A stretch of 64,000 nt of DNA from Streptacidiphilus jeojiense (GTDB lineage Bacteria; Actinomycetota; Actinomycetes; Streptomycetales; Streptomycetaceae): NCBI RefSeq assembly GCF_000719095.1, contig NZ_JOEH01000004.1, positions 310,001 through 374,000 on the forward strand, given 5' to 3'. The position numbers and the translations under genes were made by a program. The notes beneath the pieces were generated by a model. That model saw only the letters and a list, made by a program, of their open reading frames with translations. It did no database searches and was not told the DNA's origin. The number at the start of each line of letters is the position of its first letter. The stretch's first letter is position 1. Below, one piece after another: positions 1 to 7,854 of the stretch.

Positions 1-775
1 CCCCGTGGGCCAGCAGGCCGTTCCAGATCAGCAGGTCCCCGGCGTGCAGCTCCGGGCGCACCACCGGCATCAGCTCGCGGTCCACCCGCGGCCGGATCGG
101 GTCGCGGTCGGCGGGCTGCGCGGTCCTCCAGCGGTCGAACTGGCGGAACAGTTCGGGGTTGCACTGGAACCCGCCGGTCTCCGGGGTGGTGTCGTTCAGC
201 GCGATGATCCCCTGCACCCGCTGCGGCAGCACGCCCAGCGTGGTGTCGACGTCCCAGTGCAGTTCGATGTCGAAGCCGCGCTCGGTGGGCGCGATCAGCG
301 CCCGGTCGCGGTTCCGGACGTTGGGCGGGTTCAGGTTGAGCCGGTCCAGCGAGACCCACAGCTCCTCGCAGCCCCACACGTCCGCGAACGCCTCGTAGAC
401 GCGGCGGTTCTGCCGGCTGTCCCAGATGAGCTGGTGCTGGTAGGCCTCGACGAAGCCGTAGATGTGCAGCTCGCGGTCCAGGTCGGTGCGGTACGGGCGG
501 TCCTGGTACCAGGAGTCCGGCCGGTCGGGGTCCAGGCCCTGGAAGTCCCAGGCGAAGTCCAGCAGGCGGGCGGCAGCGGCGGCGGGGATCGCCTGCCTGA
601 CCACGACGTAGCCGTAGTCCTGCCAGAAGGCGAAGTCATCGGGGGAGAGGACCCGCAGCGGACGGGGCCGTTCCAGGTCCCGCAGGGGGGTGAGCGCCAG
701 GTACTTCTCGCCGTCCGAGCTGAAGTACGGCAGGTCCGAGGCGGCTCGGTACAGGTAGGGGTCGGACATCGGCAT
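1..775 (-). CDS. PhyH-type Fe(II)/2-oxoglutarate dioxygenase, C-terminus beyond window
   Basis: The minus-strand frame is open from the ATG at 775 to the window edge (258 codons, no stop), so the 3' end is missing. The translation begins MPMSDPYLYRAASDLP and carries the pattern of the phytanoyl-CoA dioxygenase family: an HxD metal pair (ELHWDVDTT) and, near the window edge, HAGDLLIWNGLLAHG with the second metal His. The family hydroxylates small molecules using Fe(II), O2 and 2-oxoglutarate; the substrate here cannot be told. GGAG lies six bases before the ATG at 775. A second ATG at 769 and one further upstream are possible but worse placed. Three 13-bp tandem repeats lie about 110-150 bp upstream. 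No partner gene is visible on this side. Confidence 0.8.
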   Translation of the reverse strand, partial: MPMSDPYLYRAASDLPYFSSDGEKYLALTPLRDLERPRPLRVLSPDDFAFWQDYGYVVVRQAIPAAAAARLLDFAWDFQGLDPDRPDSWYQDRPYRTDLDRELHIYGFVEAYQHQLIWDSRQNRRVYEAFADVWGCEELWVSLDRLNLNPPNVRNRDRALIAPTERGFDIELHWDVDTTLGVLPQRVQGIIALNDTTPETGGFQCNPELFRQFDRWRTAQPADRDPIRPRVDRELMPVVRPELHAGDLLIWNGLLAHG

Positions 776-884
776 GGGTCGCTCCAGGATTCGACGGGGA
801 ATCGGCATGGGTGCGAAGCGCCGGGCAGCCCGGGACGGGCTGACGCTGCGGCGGGTCATGCGCGGGGGTGGTGCGTGGGGTGCA

Positions 885-923
885 GCACATGGGGATGGCA
901 CATGGGAATGGCACAGGGGAATG
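885..923. repeat. Three tandem 13-bp repeats upstream of the dioxygenase
   Basis: GCACATGGGGATG, GCACATGGGAATG and GCACAGGGGAATG follow one another without spacing (885-897, 898-910, 911-923). They lie 110-150 bp upstream of the dioxygenase start. They could be stacked operator half-sites or a chance microrepeat; nothing else marks them. Confidence 0.7.
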
Positions 924-1331
924 AGCTGGGGGCCGACAGAGGCTCGGAGGGACTCGGATGTCGCGCAGGCCGGCTGCGCGCTGGTCAACCTTGAGGAGTC
1001 GGATTACTTGGCGGGGGCGGCAGTCGGGTTGTCTCTCTCGGGTCGAGCGCCGTCGCGTCCTTCACTCGGTGAACTCCCGCCCCACCAAATTGGACTAGAC
1101 CAAGTGGTCATGTCAATGGCCGACTTATGGAGATTGTGTGGGTAGGAAGTCATGGAGATGTGAAGGGCGGGCGCAGGTGCAGGTCGGGGCGGCTGCCGCG
1201 GCGATCCCGCTATTTCAAGCCAGAAGTGCAGGTCAGTGGCTCGATGAAGATCCCCTTGACAGGTCCGGGTAGCCCACTGCACCATCCATTGGTCCGTACC
1301 AACGACTCCGCGGAGGAGGTGCTGCGCCTGT
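924..1331. other. Non-coding stretch with no recognised element
   Basis: This stretch, together with 776-884, separates the dioxygenase start from the 3' end of the XRE regulator. Short open frames exist on both strands but none has a ribosome site, family pattern or streptomycete codon use. I see no clear terminator for the regulator. Confidence 0.5.
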
Positions 1332-2219
1332 TCAGTGCGTGTGGTTGACCACCGGCAGACCAGGGTTGGCCATCAGCCACTCGATCCGCAGCCGGCTCTC
1401 CTCGTCCTCCGGGGTGTAGACCACCAGCCGTCCCTCGGGCATGCCCATCGCGGTCAGATTGGTCGCCGACATCCGGACCTCGCCGACCGCCGCGTGCCGG
1501 AACACCTTGTGCCGGATGGAGTGGGTGGCCACGTCCTGCTGGGCCCAGAGCCGGGCGAACTCCGGGCTGGCCCCGATCAGGTCGCGGATGAAGTCCTCCC
1601 AGTACGGTTCGCCGACGTGCTGGCCGTAGCCGGAGCGCAGCACCGCGACCATCCGCGGCAGCTCCTCGGCGCGGTTGACGAAGGCGTTGCAGCACTCCGG
1701 GACCGTGGCGGTGCACCACATGGTGTTGCGGCGTCCCTGGTCGGTGAGGGTGGCGCCCGGGAACAGCGCCTCATAGGCGGCGTTCCAGCGCAGGACGTCA
1801 TAGCGGGAGTTGGCGATCGCGGCCGGGAGCGGGGACAGCGCGTCCAGGATGACCTGGATCTCCGGGGTCAGCATGCAGGAGTCGGCCGCGGGGACCGTCG
1901 GCTGCAGCCCGGCCAGCGTGAAGAGGTGGCCGGCCTCGGCACTGTCCAGCTTCAGCGTCCGTGCGATCGCCCTGAGTACCTGCTCGCTGGCATTGATCGG
2001 ACGCCCCTGCTCCAGCCAGGTGTACCAGGTGACACCGACACCGGCGAGCTGCGCCACCTCCTCGCGCCGCAGCCCCGGCGTGCGGCGGCGCAGACCGGGA
2101 GCCATGCCGACGTCCTCGGGGGAGACCCGGGCCCGGCGGGCCTTGAGGAAGGCGGCCAGCTCGGTACGTCGCGGGGCGGCGGCCGACCTGTTGCTGACGG
2201 GTGCGTCCATCACGCTCAT
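1332..2219 (-). CDS. XRE-family regulator with MmyB-type ligand domain
   Basis: A 295-residue DNA-binding regulator. Residues about 20-90 form the Cro/C1-type helix-turn-helix (RREEVAQLAGVGVTWYTWLEQGR), and residues about 110-285 match the MmyB-like ligand-binding domain (AIANSRYDVLRWNAAYEALF; later LVVYTPEDEESRLRIEWL). This architecture is very common in streptomycetes, where such proteins usually repress a divergent exporter or redox enzyme. The gene is divergent from the MFS transporter, with a perfect inverted repeat between them, so it probably controls that transporter and itself. The ATG at 2219 is used; MDAP three codons in is an alternative. The effector is unknown. Confidence 0.88.
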   Translation of the reverse strand: MSVMDAPVSNRSAAAPRRTELAAFLKARRARVSPEDVGMAPGLRRRTPGLRREEVAQLAGVGVTWYTWLEQGRPINASEQVLRAIARTLKLDSAEAGHLFTLAGLQPTVPAADSCMLTPEIQVILDALSPLPAAIANSRYDVLRWNAAYEALFPGATLTDQGRRNTMWCTATVPECCNAFVNRAEELPRMVAVLRSGYGQHVGEPYWEDFIRDLIGASPEFARLWAQQDVATHSIRHKVFRHAAVGEVRMSATNLTAMGMPEGRLVVYTPEDEESRLRIEWLMANPGLPVVNHTH

Positions 2220-2254
2220 GTGTTCATGGTGCCGGATCGGCGGGATCCCTGACA

Positions 2255-2269
2255 GGTACTCCCAGTACC
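2255..2269. promoter_or_regulatory. Probable operator between regulator and exporter
   Basis: GGTACTCCCAGTACC is a perfect 6-bp inverted repeat with a 3-bp spacer in the 101-bp divergent promoter region. A related half-site (TACCTGTACC) follows near 2289. Position and symmetry suit binding by the neighbouring XRE/MmyB protein; this is inference. Confidence 0.6.
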
Positions 2270-2320
2270 AGCATCGGCAGGCTCTAACTACCTGTACCGG
2301 GCCGCCGCCACGATGGTCGC

Positions 2321-3817
2321 ATGGCCGATACGCGAATCACTCCGAACACCACAACTTCCACTTCCACCAAGCCAGTTGGGTCAATCATCCCTGGTGCTGC
2401 GCCACCGGCGGCACCAGCGGCACCGGCGCCACCGGTAGTGGCCCGGCCGGGACTGCTGCTGGCGCTGATCCTGGTCGGCCAGTTCATGGCCGTGCTGGAC
2501 GTCTTCATCGTCAATGTCGCCGCCCCGGTCATCCGCACCGACCTGCACGCCTCCGGGGCGGCCCTGCAACTGGTCATCGCCGGATACACGATCGCCTACG
2601 CGGTGCTGCTGATCACCGGGGCGAGACTGGGTGAGCGGCACGGCTTCAGCCGGGTCTTCCGGTTCGGCGTCGCCGGCTTCACGCTCGCCTCGCTGGCCTG
2701 CGGTCTGGCGCCCGGCGCCGACTCGCTGATCGGCTTCCGGATCCTGCAGGGCGTCGGCGCCGCGCTGATGGTGCCGCAGGTGATGAGCCTGATCCAGCGC
2801 ACCTTCCAGGGGCCGACCCGGCTGCGGGCCCTGGGCGGCTACACCGCGGTCATCGCCGGAGCGGGGGCCGTGGGCCAGGTGGTCGGCGGGGCACTGGTCA
2901 ACGCCGACCTGTTCGGCTCCGGATGGCGGCCGGTGTTCCTGGTGAACGTCCCGATCGGGGTGCTGCTGCTGGTCGCGGGGCGGAAGCTGCTCCCGGCGAT
3001 CCCCGGCAACCGCGAGCGCAAGCTGGACCTGCTCGGCCTGGTCACCCTCGCGGCGGCGCTCGGCTCGCTGGTGGTGCCGCTGGTCATGGGCCACGAGGAG
3101 CACTGGCCGGTCTGGGGCTGGGTGGTGCTCGGCGCGAGCGTGCTGCTGTTCGCCCTGTTCGGGCTGGTGGAGAGCCGGGTCGCGGCGCGCGGCGGCAGCC
3201 CGCTGATCCGGGCCCGGGTGCTGCGCTCGCCCGGACTGCTGCCGGCGGCCTCCGCGCTCTTCCTGGTCATGTGCTGCGTCGGCGGCATCATGTTCGCGAT
3301 GGCGATGCACGTCCAGGCCGGGCTCGGACTGAGCCCGCTCGACGCCGGGCTGGTCTTCCTGCCGATGTCGGTGGGGTTCGGGATCTCGGGCATGTACTGG
3401 CAGCGGCTCCCCAAGCGGCTGCACCAGCAGCTCCCGGTGGTCGCCCTGGCCCTGAGCGCGGTCGGCTACCTGGCCCTCGGTCTGCTGCTGCGGGACGGCC
3501 AGCGGGTGGGGGTGGCGGTCGAGGCCGTGTTCCTGCCGCTCGGCCTGATCGGCGGCTGCGCGTACGGCCCGCTGATGGGCCGCGCGCTGGGGCGGGTCGC
3601 CCCGGTCGACGCCGCGGACGCCAGCGGGGTGCTCGTCACGATGATGCAGTTGGGCAGCGTCATCGGCGTGGCGGCCCTGGGAACCCTCTTCCTGAACCAG
3701 GTGAGCTACCCGGCCCCGCCCTCGACCTCCGGCCACGCCCTCGCCACCACCACGGCAGGGGTCGCCCTGCTGATGCTCATCGGAGCGGTCCTCGCAGGTA
3801 GGAGGCGTGACAAGTAA
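2321..3817 (+). CDS. MFS drug:H+ antiporter, DHA2 (14-helix) type
   Basis: A 498-residue inner-membrane transporter of the EmrB/QacA group. A low-complexity Pro/Ala-rich cytoplasmic N-terminus (about 40 residues) precedes the first helix (LLLALILVGQFMAVLDVFIV, the typical DHA2 start with the helix-1 Asp). The motif A-like loop GARLGERHGFSRVFRFG and the motif C-like region with VFLVNVPIGVLLLVAG are visible, and about 14 hydrophobic segments can be counted. It should expel small hydrophobic or cationic compounds using the proton gradient; the substrate is unknown. It is divergent from the XRE/MmyB regulator and likely its target. The ATG at 2321 has only a weak ribosome site. Confidence 0.88.
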   Translation: MADTRITPNTTTSTSTKPVGSIIPGAAPPAAPAAPAPPVVARPGLLLALILVGQFMAVLDVFIVNVAAPVIRTDLHASGAALQLVIAGYTIAYAVLLITGARLGERHGFSRVFRFGVAGFTLASLACGLAPGADSLIGFRILQGVGAALMVPQVMSLIQRTFQGPTRLRALGGYTAVIAGAGAVGQVVGGALVNADLFGSGWRPVFLVNVPIGVLLLVAGRKLLPAIPGNRERKLDLLGLVTLAAALGSLVVPLVMGHEEHWPVWGWVVLGASVLLFALFGLVESRVAARGGSPLIRARVLRSPGLLPAASALFLVMCCVGGIMFAMAMHVQAGLGLSPLDAGLVFLPMSVGFGISGMYWQRLPKRLHQQLPVVALALSAVGYLALGLLLRDGQRVGVAVEAVFLPLGLIGGCAYGPLMGRALGRVAPVDAADASGVLVTMMQLGSVIGVAALGTLFLNQVSYPAPPSTSGHALATTTAGVALLMLIGAVLAGRRRDK

Positions 3818-3897
3818 TTGGTGGGGCGCCTTCCCGACCGTGTACAGTGAGACACGTCGCGAGGGGGACCGGAGACGGAACCTCTCGGCGACGGTCC

Positions 3898-3970
<73 letters not shown>

Positions 3971-3986
3971 CAACGGACAGCAAAGG

Positions 3987-4027
3987 GATCCGGTCAGGTC
4001 GCTCAGACCCGGCCGGATCTTCTTGTT
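3987..4027 (+). terminator. Terminator of tRNA-Ala
   Basis: The outer stem GATCCGG (3987-3993) pairs with CCGGATC (4013-4019); inside it GGTC/GACC forms a second hairpin. TCTTCTTGTT follows. This is a standard intrinsic terminator just after the tRNA. Confidence 0.75.
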
Positions 4028-4031
4028 GTGG

Positions 4032-4298
4032 TCAGGATGCCTGTGATGCCGGCGGATCCCAGTGCGAAACAGACACGGTGTCGTTCATCGTCCCGCTGTC
4101 TGCACTTGCGCCACTGAGCATCTGCTCCAGTTGGCTGACCTCGCCCTCTCGCAGCCCCATCACCTGCGCGATGCTACTCGGAGCCGCGCCCGCACGGAAC
4201 GCGCGGACCGCAAGATCCCAGAGCTCTTGCTTGTGTTCGCGGGCTCGCAGATGGATCTGCGCCAGCAGTGGGATCGCTTCGGAGGTATCGCTTGGCAT
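4032..4298 (-). CDS. Small predicted helix-turn-helix protein
   Basis: An 88-residue open frame starting at the ATG at 4298. The centre (LWDLAVRAFRAGAAPSSIAQVMGLREGEVSQLEQML) has the spacing of a sigma-region-4/AsiA-like or homeodomain-like helix-turn-helix; the C-terminus is Ser/Asp-rich and probably disordered. I do not recognise a named family. Purine-rich GGGAAG and GGGGAC stretches lie before the start. It sits at the edge of the regulator/peptide cluster, but no shared promoter is evident. It could be a stand-alone small DNA-binding protein. Confidence 0.55.
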   Translation of the reverse strand: MPSDTSEAIPLLAQIHLRAREHKQELWDLAVRAFRAGAAPSSIAQVMGLREGEVSQLEQMLSGASADSGTMNDTVSVSHWDPPASQAS

Positions 4299-4510
4299 GT
4301 CCCCATCTTCCCTGGTTGGTGGTCAAGGGGGAAGTGCCTTTATGGGCGCGTCTCAAGATTAACCCCGTGGAGGGGTGTCACTGCTGGTGAATGTGACGGT
4401 GTGCCAGATGTTGCAGGGAGGGAGCCCGGTGGAGCTGCGGCCGATCAAGGTCGCTGCGGTCCCGCGCGCCTATCGTTGACGTGCAGTCATGAGATACGAT
4501 TGTCTGCGTA

Positions 4511-4526
4511 CTGGCATGATTGCCAG
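4511..4526. promoter_or_regulatory. Palindrome upstream of the small exported peptide gene
   Basis: CTGGCA-TGAT-TGCCAG is a perfect 6-bp inverted repeat about 55 bp before the peptide start. The half-site CTGGCA recurs twice in direct orientation at 6656 and 6666 in the same cluster, which suggests a shared regulator. TTGACG lies upstream near 4477, but no well-spaced -10 hexamer could be matched to it. Confidence 0.45.
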
Positions 4527-4579
4527 ACTCTAGCGGGCATGACGGGGCACCCTCGGCCCCACCGAGAGGAGTCAATCAA

Positions 4580-4777
4580 GTGGAGCGCAGCCGAATTCGA
4601 ATAGCAGTCCTATCGATGCTGGCGGTTGGGGCTGCTGTGGTCGGCGTGAGCACGGGTGCGGTCTCGCCCGGGGCCCTCGGTCTTCAGCGGGCCACTACGG
4701 TTCACAGTCAGAGTCATGTCACAGAAGCCGACTCGGTCTGGGGATTCAGTCCCCTGTCGGTGGCGTCGAACCAATAG
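4580..4777 (+). CDS. Small exported peptide of 65 residues, unknown function
   Basis: The GTG at 4580 follows GAGAGGAG by about nine bases and opens a 65-codon frame. The N-terminus MERSRIRIAVLSMLAVGAAV has positive residues then a hydrophobic core of about 20 residues, a signal peptide or single membrane segment; the mature part would be about 30-40 residues ending in WGFSPLSVASNQ. No Cys is present, so no disulfide or lanthipeptide pattern. A longer in-frame start at 4520 exists but lacks a ribosome site. The gene faces the first regulator, with a shared terminator between them. It may be a signalling or cell-surface peptide linked to the adjacent regulators; that link rests only on position. 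Confidence 0.6.
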   Translation: MERSRIRIAVLSMLAVGAAVVGVSTGAVSPGALGLQRATTVHSQSHVTEADSVWGFSPLSVASNQ

Positions 4778-4788
4778 AGCAGCAGCTG

Positions 4789-4821
4789 AGTAGGGCAGTT
4801 GATATTTCGTGCTGCCCTACT
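4789..4821. terminator. Two-way terminator between peptide and regulator
   Basis: AGTAGGGCAG (4789-4798) and CTGCCCTACT (4812-4821) form a perfect 10-bp stem with a 13-base AT-rich loop. It overlaps the regulator stop codon (4817-4819) and follows the peptide stop by 11 bases, so it can serve both convergent genes. Confidence 0.75.
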
Positions 4822-5776
4822 TGATGCCGTCCGGGAACCGTTCACGAAGCAACCAGCCGAGACGGATGGCCGAGTCGGTCCCGTACTCGTCGTTGATTTC
4901 TGCCCGCAGGCGGGTGACCATTCGTTCGCTGAGCTTCAGTTCGCGTGAGATCTGTCGAGTACTCTTGCCGTCGACCAGCATGCGAATAACGGTCAGCAGT
5001 GTTTCGCCGATCTGTTCTTCGCGGCTCATCTGACCCGGGAAATCCTCACCCAGACTCCAGAGAAGTTCGAAGAATTCGACCATTGCATTCACGGTCGACG
5101 GATCCTGGATGAAAACTGCCGCATTGCTGTCGCCCTGATGCGGCACGATCGCGGTGTCGTCGATGATGAACTGACGCAGCGGTAGTTTCGGCAGCGTACG
5201 GATACCCGCGCCGGCGGCGGTAACTGCTTCCATGTAGGCCCGCACGGCGACCTGTCGACGCACCGGACTGAGATAGATGCTTCGCACGTCCACACCACGC
5301 TGGATAACATCCAGATCCCGGCCCAGCACGGACTCGAGAGCTGTCTCGGGGCGCCTGGGCTCCGGGTGAATCGTCAGCATTCGCCTCCTGCTGCTCTCCA
5401 GCAGCAGACCCAACCGTTGGCCGATCACCTGCAGCCCGGTGACCACTTCGATCACACCGCTCTGCGACTTCTGAGCCCTCCAGTACTGCTGTGCGAGGGC
5501 GGAGGTCGCCTGAGGAAGGCGTGACACCCACACCAAATCCCGGACAATTTCCTCCAGCACGCGTGAGGACTGGCGTGCTGCAGCGAGAGAGGGGTCCACC
5601 GCGGCGACGATGTCAGGAAAGACAGGGTCGATCGCCAGCAGTCCGAACTCCATAAGGTGCGCGAGGGCGTCCTCACCGCCAGGCTGCTGCTTGACCTCGA
5701 CCGCTGGAATCTGGCCTTGTTCAAGCACCAAGCGGTAGACGGCCTCCTCTTGGGGCGTCAGATCGCGCCGCTCCAC
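4817..5776 (-). CDS. TrmB/PLD-like sensor with LuxR-type HTH (paralogue A)
   Basis: A 319-residue regulator. Residues about 5-60 look like a winged helix of TrmB type (LTPQEEAVYRLVLEQGQIP). Residues about 75-245 resemble the TrmB/phospholipase-D-like effector fold (VDVRSIYLSPVRRQ ... GIRTLPKLPLRQFIIDDTAI ... NAMVEFFELLWSL). Residues about 255-319 carry a LuxR-type HTH (GKSTRQISRELKLSERMVTRLRAE). The GTG at 5776 follows GGGGAGAG by six bases. It is the most divergent of three paralogues in this cluster. Streptomycetes hold many such proteins and few ligands are known. The catalytic HKD motifs of true phospholipase D are absent, so it should sense rather than cleave. Confidence 0.75.
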   Translation of the reverse strand: MERRDLTPQEEAVYRLVLEQGQIPAVEVKQQPGGEDALAHLMEFGLLAIDPVFPDIVAAVDPSLAAARQSSRVLEEIVRDLVWVSRLPQATSALAQQYWRAQKSQSGVIEVVTGLQVIGQRLGLLLESSRRRMLTIHPEPRRPETALESVLGRDLDVIQRGVDVRSIYLSPVRRQVAVRAYMEAVTAAGAGIRTLPKLPLRQFIIDDTAIVPHQGDSNAAVFIQDPSTVNAMVEFFELLWSLGEDFPGQMSREEQIGETLLTVIRMLVDGKSTRQISRELKLSERMVTRLRAEINDEYGTDSAIRLGWLLRERFPDGIK

Positions 5777-5832
5777 CGCCAGCTCTCCCCAACCGTCGCT
5801 GTCGGCCTGTTCCAGGCCGCGTCAGGCTGACC

Positions 5833-6402
5833 TTAACTGGTGACGGTGGAAGTCGCACCCATCTCGTCGGCGCTGGGCCAGATGGTGTGGTCCGCCCAGT
5901 CCAGCGCGGTGACCAGGATCTGCTGGAGCGCTGTCGCGGACCACGAATTGTCGTAGGCCAGGGGGAAGACCGGGCAGACCTCTTCGAGCGATTCCACAAG
6001 GGGGTTGTGCTCGACCGCACGGTCGACCAGCAGGATGATCGGCTTGCGCATCGCCGAGGCCCAGCCGAGTTCCAGGGCGACGCCCGAGGACAGCGGGGAG
6101 CCAATGCAGGCGACCACCACGTCGGCGGCCATCACCGCACGGTGGGTGGAGGGGACACGGGGGCTCTCGGCAGCGCCGCGAGCAACCCAGGACTGGTCGT
6201 GATGCGAGGAGAAGACCCGCACGCCGCTGTTCAGCAGCGCCTCACGAAGAGCGGTCACTCGGGCCCGCAGGGCCAGGGGGAAGACGCCGTCGGCAGGACC
6301 GGTCAGGCGCAGCGAGGGAGTGGCCAGAAATACCCGCAGGAGCTGCGCTTCCACAGCTGCGGTCCTGTCGGCTGTGCCGTCCTCGACCAGGTACTCACTC
6401 AT
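5833..6402 (-). CDS. Nucleoside 2-deoxyribosyltransferase-like protein
   Basis: A 189-residue protein from the ATG at 6402, which has GGAG six bases upstream. It shows the NDT/MazG-neighbour fold: VFLATPS at the N-terminal strand, ALREALLNSGVRVFSS, then RAVMAADVVVACIGSPLSSGVALELGWASAMRKPIILLVDR. The core SG-x-x-x-ELG-x-A pattern matches enzymes that swap bases on deoxynucleosides or cleave nucleotide glycosidic bonds; the Glu of ELG is the expected nucleophile region. The frame stays open to 6672 but codons above 6402 lack family resemblance. It lies between paralogues A and B, 56 bp from A, so it may be co-transcribed with A. Whether it makes a nucleotide signal or acts in salvage is unknown. 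Confidence 0.65.
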   Translation of the reverse strand: MSEYLVEDGTADRTAAVEAQLLRVFLATPSLRLTGPADGVFPLALRARVTALREALLNSGVRVFSSHHDQSWVARGAAESPRVPSTHRAVMAADVVVACIGSPLSSGVALELGWASAMRKPIILLVDRAVEHNPLVESLEEVCPVFPLAYDNSWSATALQQILVTALDWADHTIWPSADEMGATSTVTS

Positions 6403-6769
6403 GCTCAGCTCCGTCGAGACAGCCGACAGCCCCGACCAGTTGCAAAGAACCAGGTCGGAGTGTCGGTGGGACTGGGATCGAGCGGCCGGCGCCGGCGGCC
6501 CTTCGGGGGGATGTCCAGAATCCTCGCCCGGACCTCGCACGCGTGTCCAGGTCTTCCCGTCGGCCACTGCTGGCATGGCAAGCGGTAGCCACATTCGACC
6601 GCAGGCTCTCTCGGGCTGAGCGCCCGGCTCTTCAAGGCCGGCTTCTGCAGAACCACTGGCAATCGCTGGCATGGCACATACTAGCCGTACTCAGGGCATG
6701 GACGCGCCAACTCGGAACGCGCAATGATCGGTGCACACCCCGGGCCGACCCTCCTCGGCGGTCCAGGTA
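6403..6769. other. Upstream region of the deoxyribosyltransferase-like gene, with CTGGCA direct repeats
   Basis: No gene is supported in this interval. Two direct copies of CTGGCA at 6656-6661 and 6666-6671 are spaced exactly ten bases, one helical turn. The same hexamer forms the palindrome at 4511-4526 before the small peptide gene. Other than this I see no promoter hexamers that can be assigned with confidence. Confidence 0.45.
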
Positions 6770-6804
6770 CGAGGCGCCGCGTCACCCCCGGTCGCGGCGC
6801 CTCG
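6770..6804 (-). terminator. Terminator of paralogue B
   Basis: CGAGGCGCCGCG (6770-6781) pairs perfectly with CGCGGCGCCTCG (6793-6804) around an 11-base loop, four bases past the regulator stop on the minus strand. A GC-rich stem without a T tract is usual for streptomycetes. Confidence 0.75.
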
Positions 6805-6807
6805 CTT

Positions 6808-7854
6808 TCAATCGTCGGCGTCGATGCCTCCTGCGGCTCGCGGCCCCGGGATCGACTGGCTGTCCTGCAGCGCCTGCCAGCGGCTGCCCAGCGCGTACAG
6901 GCTGGTGACGTTGAACTTCCCCTTCAGCTGGGCCAGGCGGTTGCTGAGTGTTCGCTCCGACACCCGGAGTCGGTTCGCGATGGCGTCCATGGTCAGTCCC
7001 TGGTCGAGGAAGCGAAGGATGGCCAGTTCCTCGTCGTCCAGAGTGATCGGCATGGGGTCCCTGTAGGCCGAGGCGCCGTCCCAGTGCTGGGCCAAGGCCC
7101 ACAGCATCTCGAAGTGGTCGACGAAGTGAGTGACCACGTTGGGGTTGGAGATCTGCAGATGGCGTGCTCCTGGTCCGTCCGGCGCGGACTTGCCGGAGAC
7201 CTGGGAAGCCACGGCCTCGGGGAGGAAGGCGATCCGTCGATCGACGATCAGTGCCTGGGTGAAGAGCCAGGGAACAGTTCGGACCTGCGCGCCGCTGCGA
7301 GTCAGCGCCTCGACATGGAAGCGCAGATGCTCCTGCTGCCGCGCCAGGTTGGGGTAGATCATCCGAACTGGGAGGCCCCGTTCAAGGGCGGCTCGCACAC
7401 CCGCGGCCACTTGGTGCGCGGCAGTGTCCGGCGACCTTTGCGGGAGGCAGGCGAGGATCTCGTAGGCGACACCCTGGATCGCCTCGGTGACCGCCCCCTC
7501 GATGGATTCCTCGCCCAGGAGGAACTGGACCTCATCGCGCTCACGGGCAGCCTGACGGGACTCCAGTGCGAGCCTTTGAAGAGTTGTCAGCAGTGGCGCC
7601 GCTTCTCGTACCAGGGTCTCCGCCGTCGCGGTGTTGCGCTCACTCCACTCCGCCGCGACAAGGGCAGGGTCCAGCAGGGTCAGCCCGGAGGATGTCTCTC
7701 GGGTCTGTCGCACCAGACCGAGGGCGGACAGTTCCGCCACCTCCGATTCCCGGTCCCGGAGATCGAGATCGGGTAGCTCCAGGGGCTCCAGCATGCGTCG
7801 GAACAGTTCCTCGGCGCCAGGGCTCAGGACGGAGTCCGGGAGAGGTTCAACCAT
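6808..7854 (-). CDS. TrmB/PLD-like sensor with LuxR-type HTH (paralogue B)
   Basis: A 348-residue paralogue of the regulators at 4817 and 7847. The N-terminal winged-helix-like part (LFRRMLEPLELP) is followed by a PLD-like sensor region (about 110-255) with ALERGLPVRMIYPNLARQQEH, TVPWLFTQALIVDRRIAFLP and VTHFVDHFEMLWALAQHWDG. The C-terminal LuxR-type HTH reads ILRFLDQGLTMDAIANRLRVSERTLSNRLAQL. The ATG at 7854 overlaps the stop of paralogue C by eight bases, so B is translated from the same message. The charged, Gly-rich tail beyond the HTH is probably disordered. Ligand and targets are unknown. Confidence 0.78.
   Translation of the reverse strand: MVEPLPDSVLSPGAEELFRRMLEPLELPDLDLRDRESEVAELSALGLVRQTRETSSGLTLLDPALVAAEWSERNTATAETLVREAAPLLTTLQRLALESRQAARERDEVQFLLGEESIEGAVTEAIQGVAYEILACLPQRSPDTAAHQVAAGVRAALERGLPVRMIYPNLARQQEHLRFHVEALTRSGAQVRTVPWLFTQALIVDRRIAFLPEAVASQVSGKSAPDGPGARHLQISNPNVVTHFVDHFEMLWALAQHWDGASAYRDPMPITLDDEELAILRFLDQGLTMDAIANRLRVSERTLSNRLAQLKGKFNVTSLYALGSRWQALQDSQSIPGPRAAGGIDADD

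Noticed and set aside
1004..1285. 93-codon minus-strand frame in the gap before the XRE regulator
   Set aside because: No ribosome site, no streptomycete codon bias and no family pattern.
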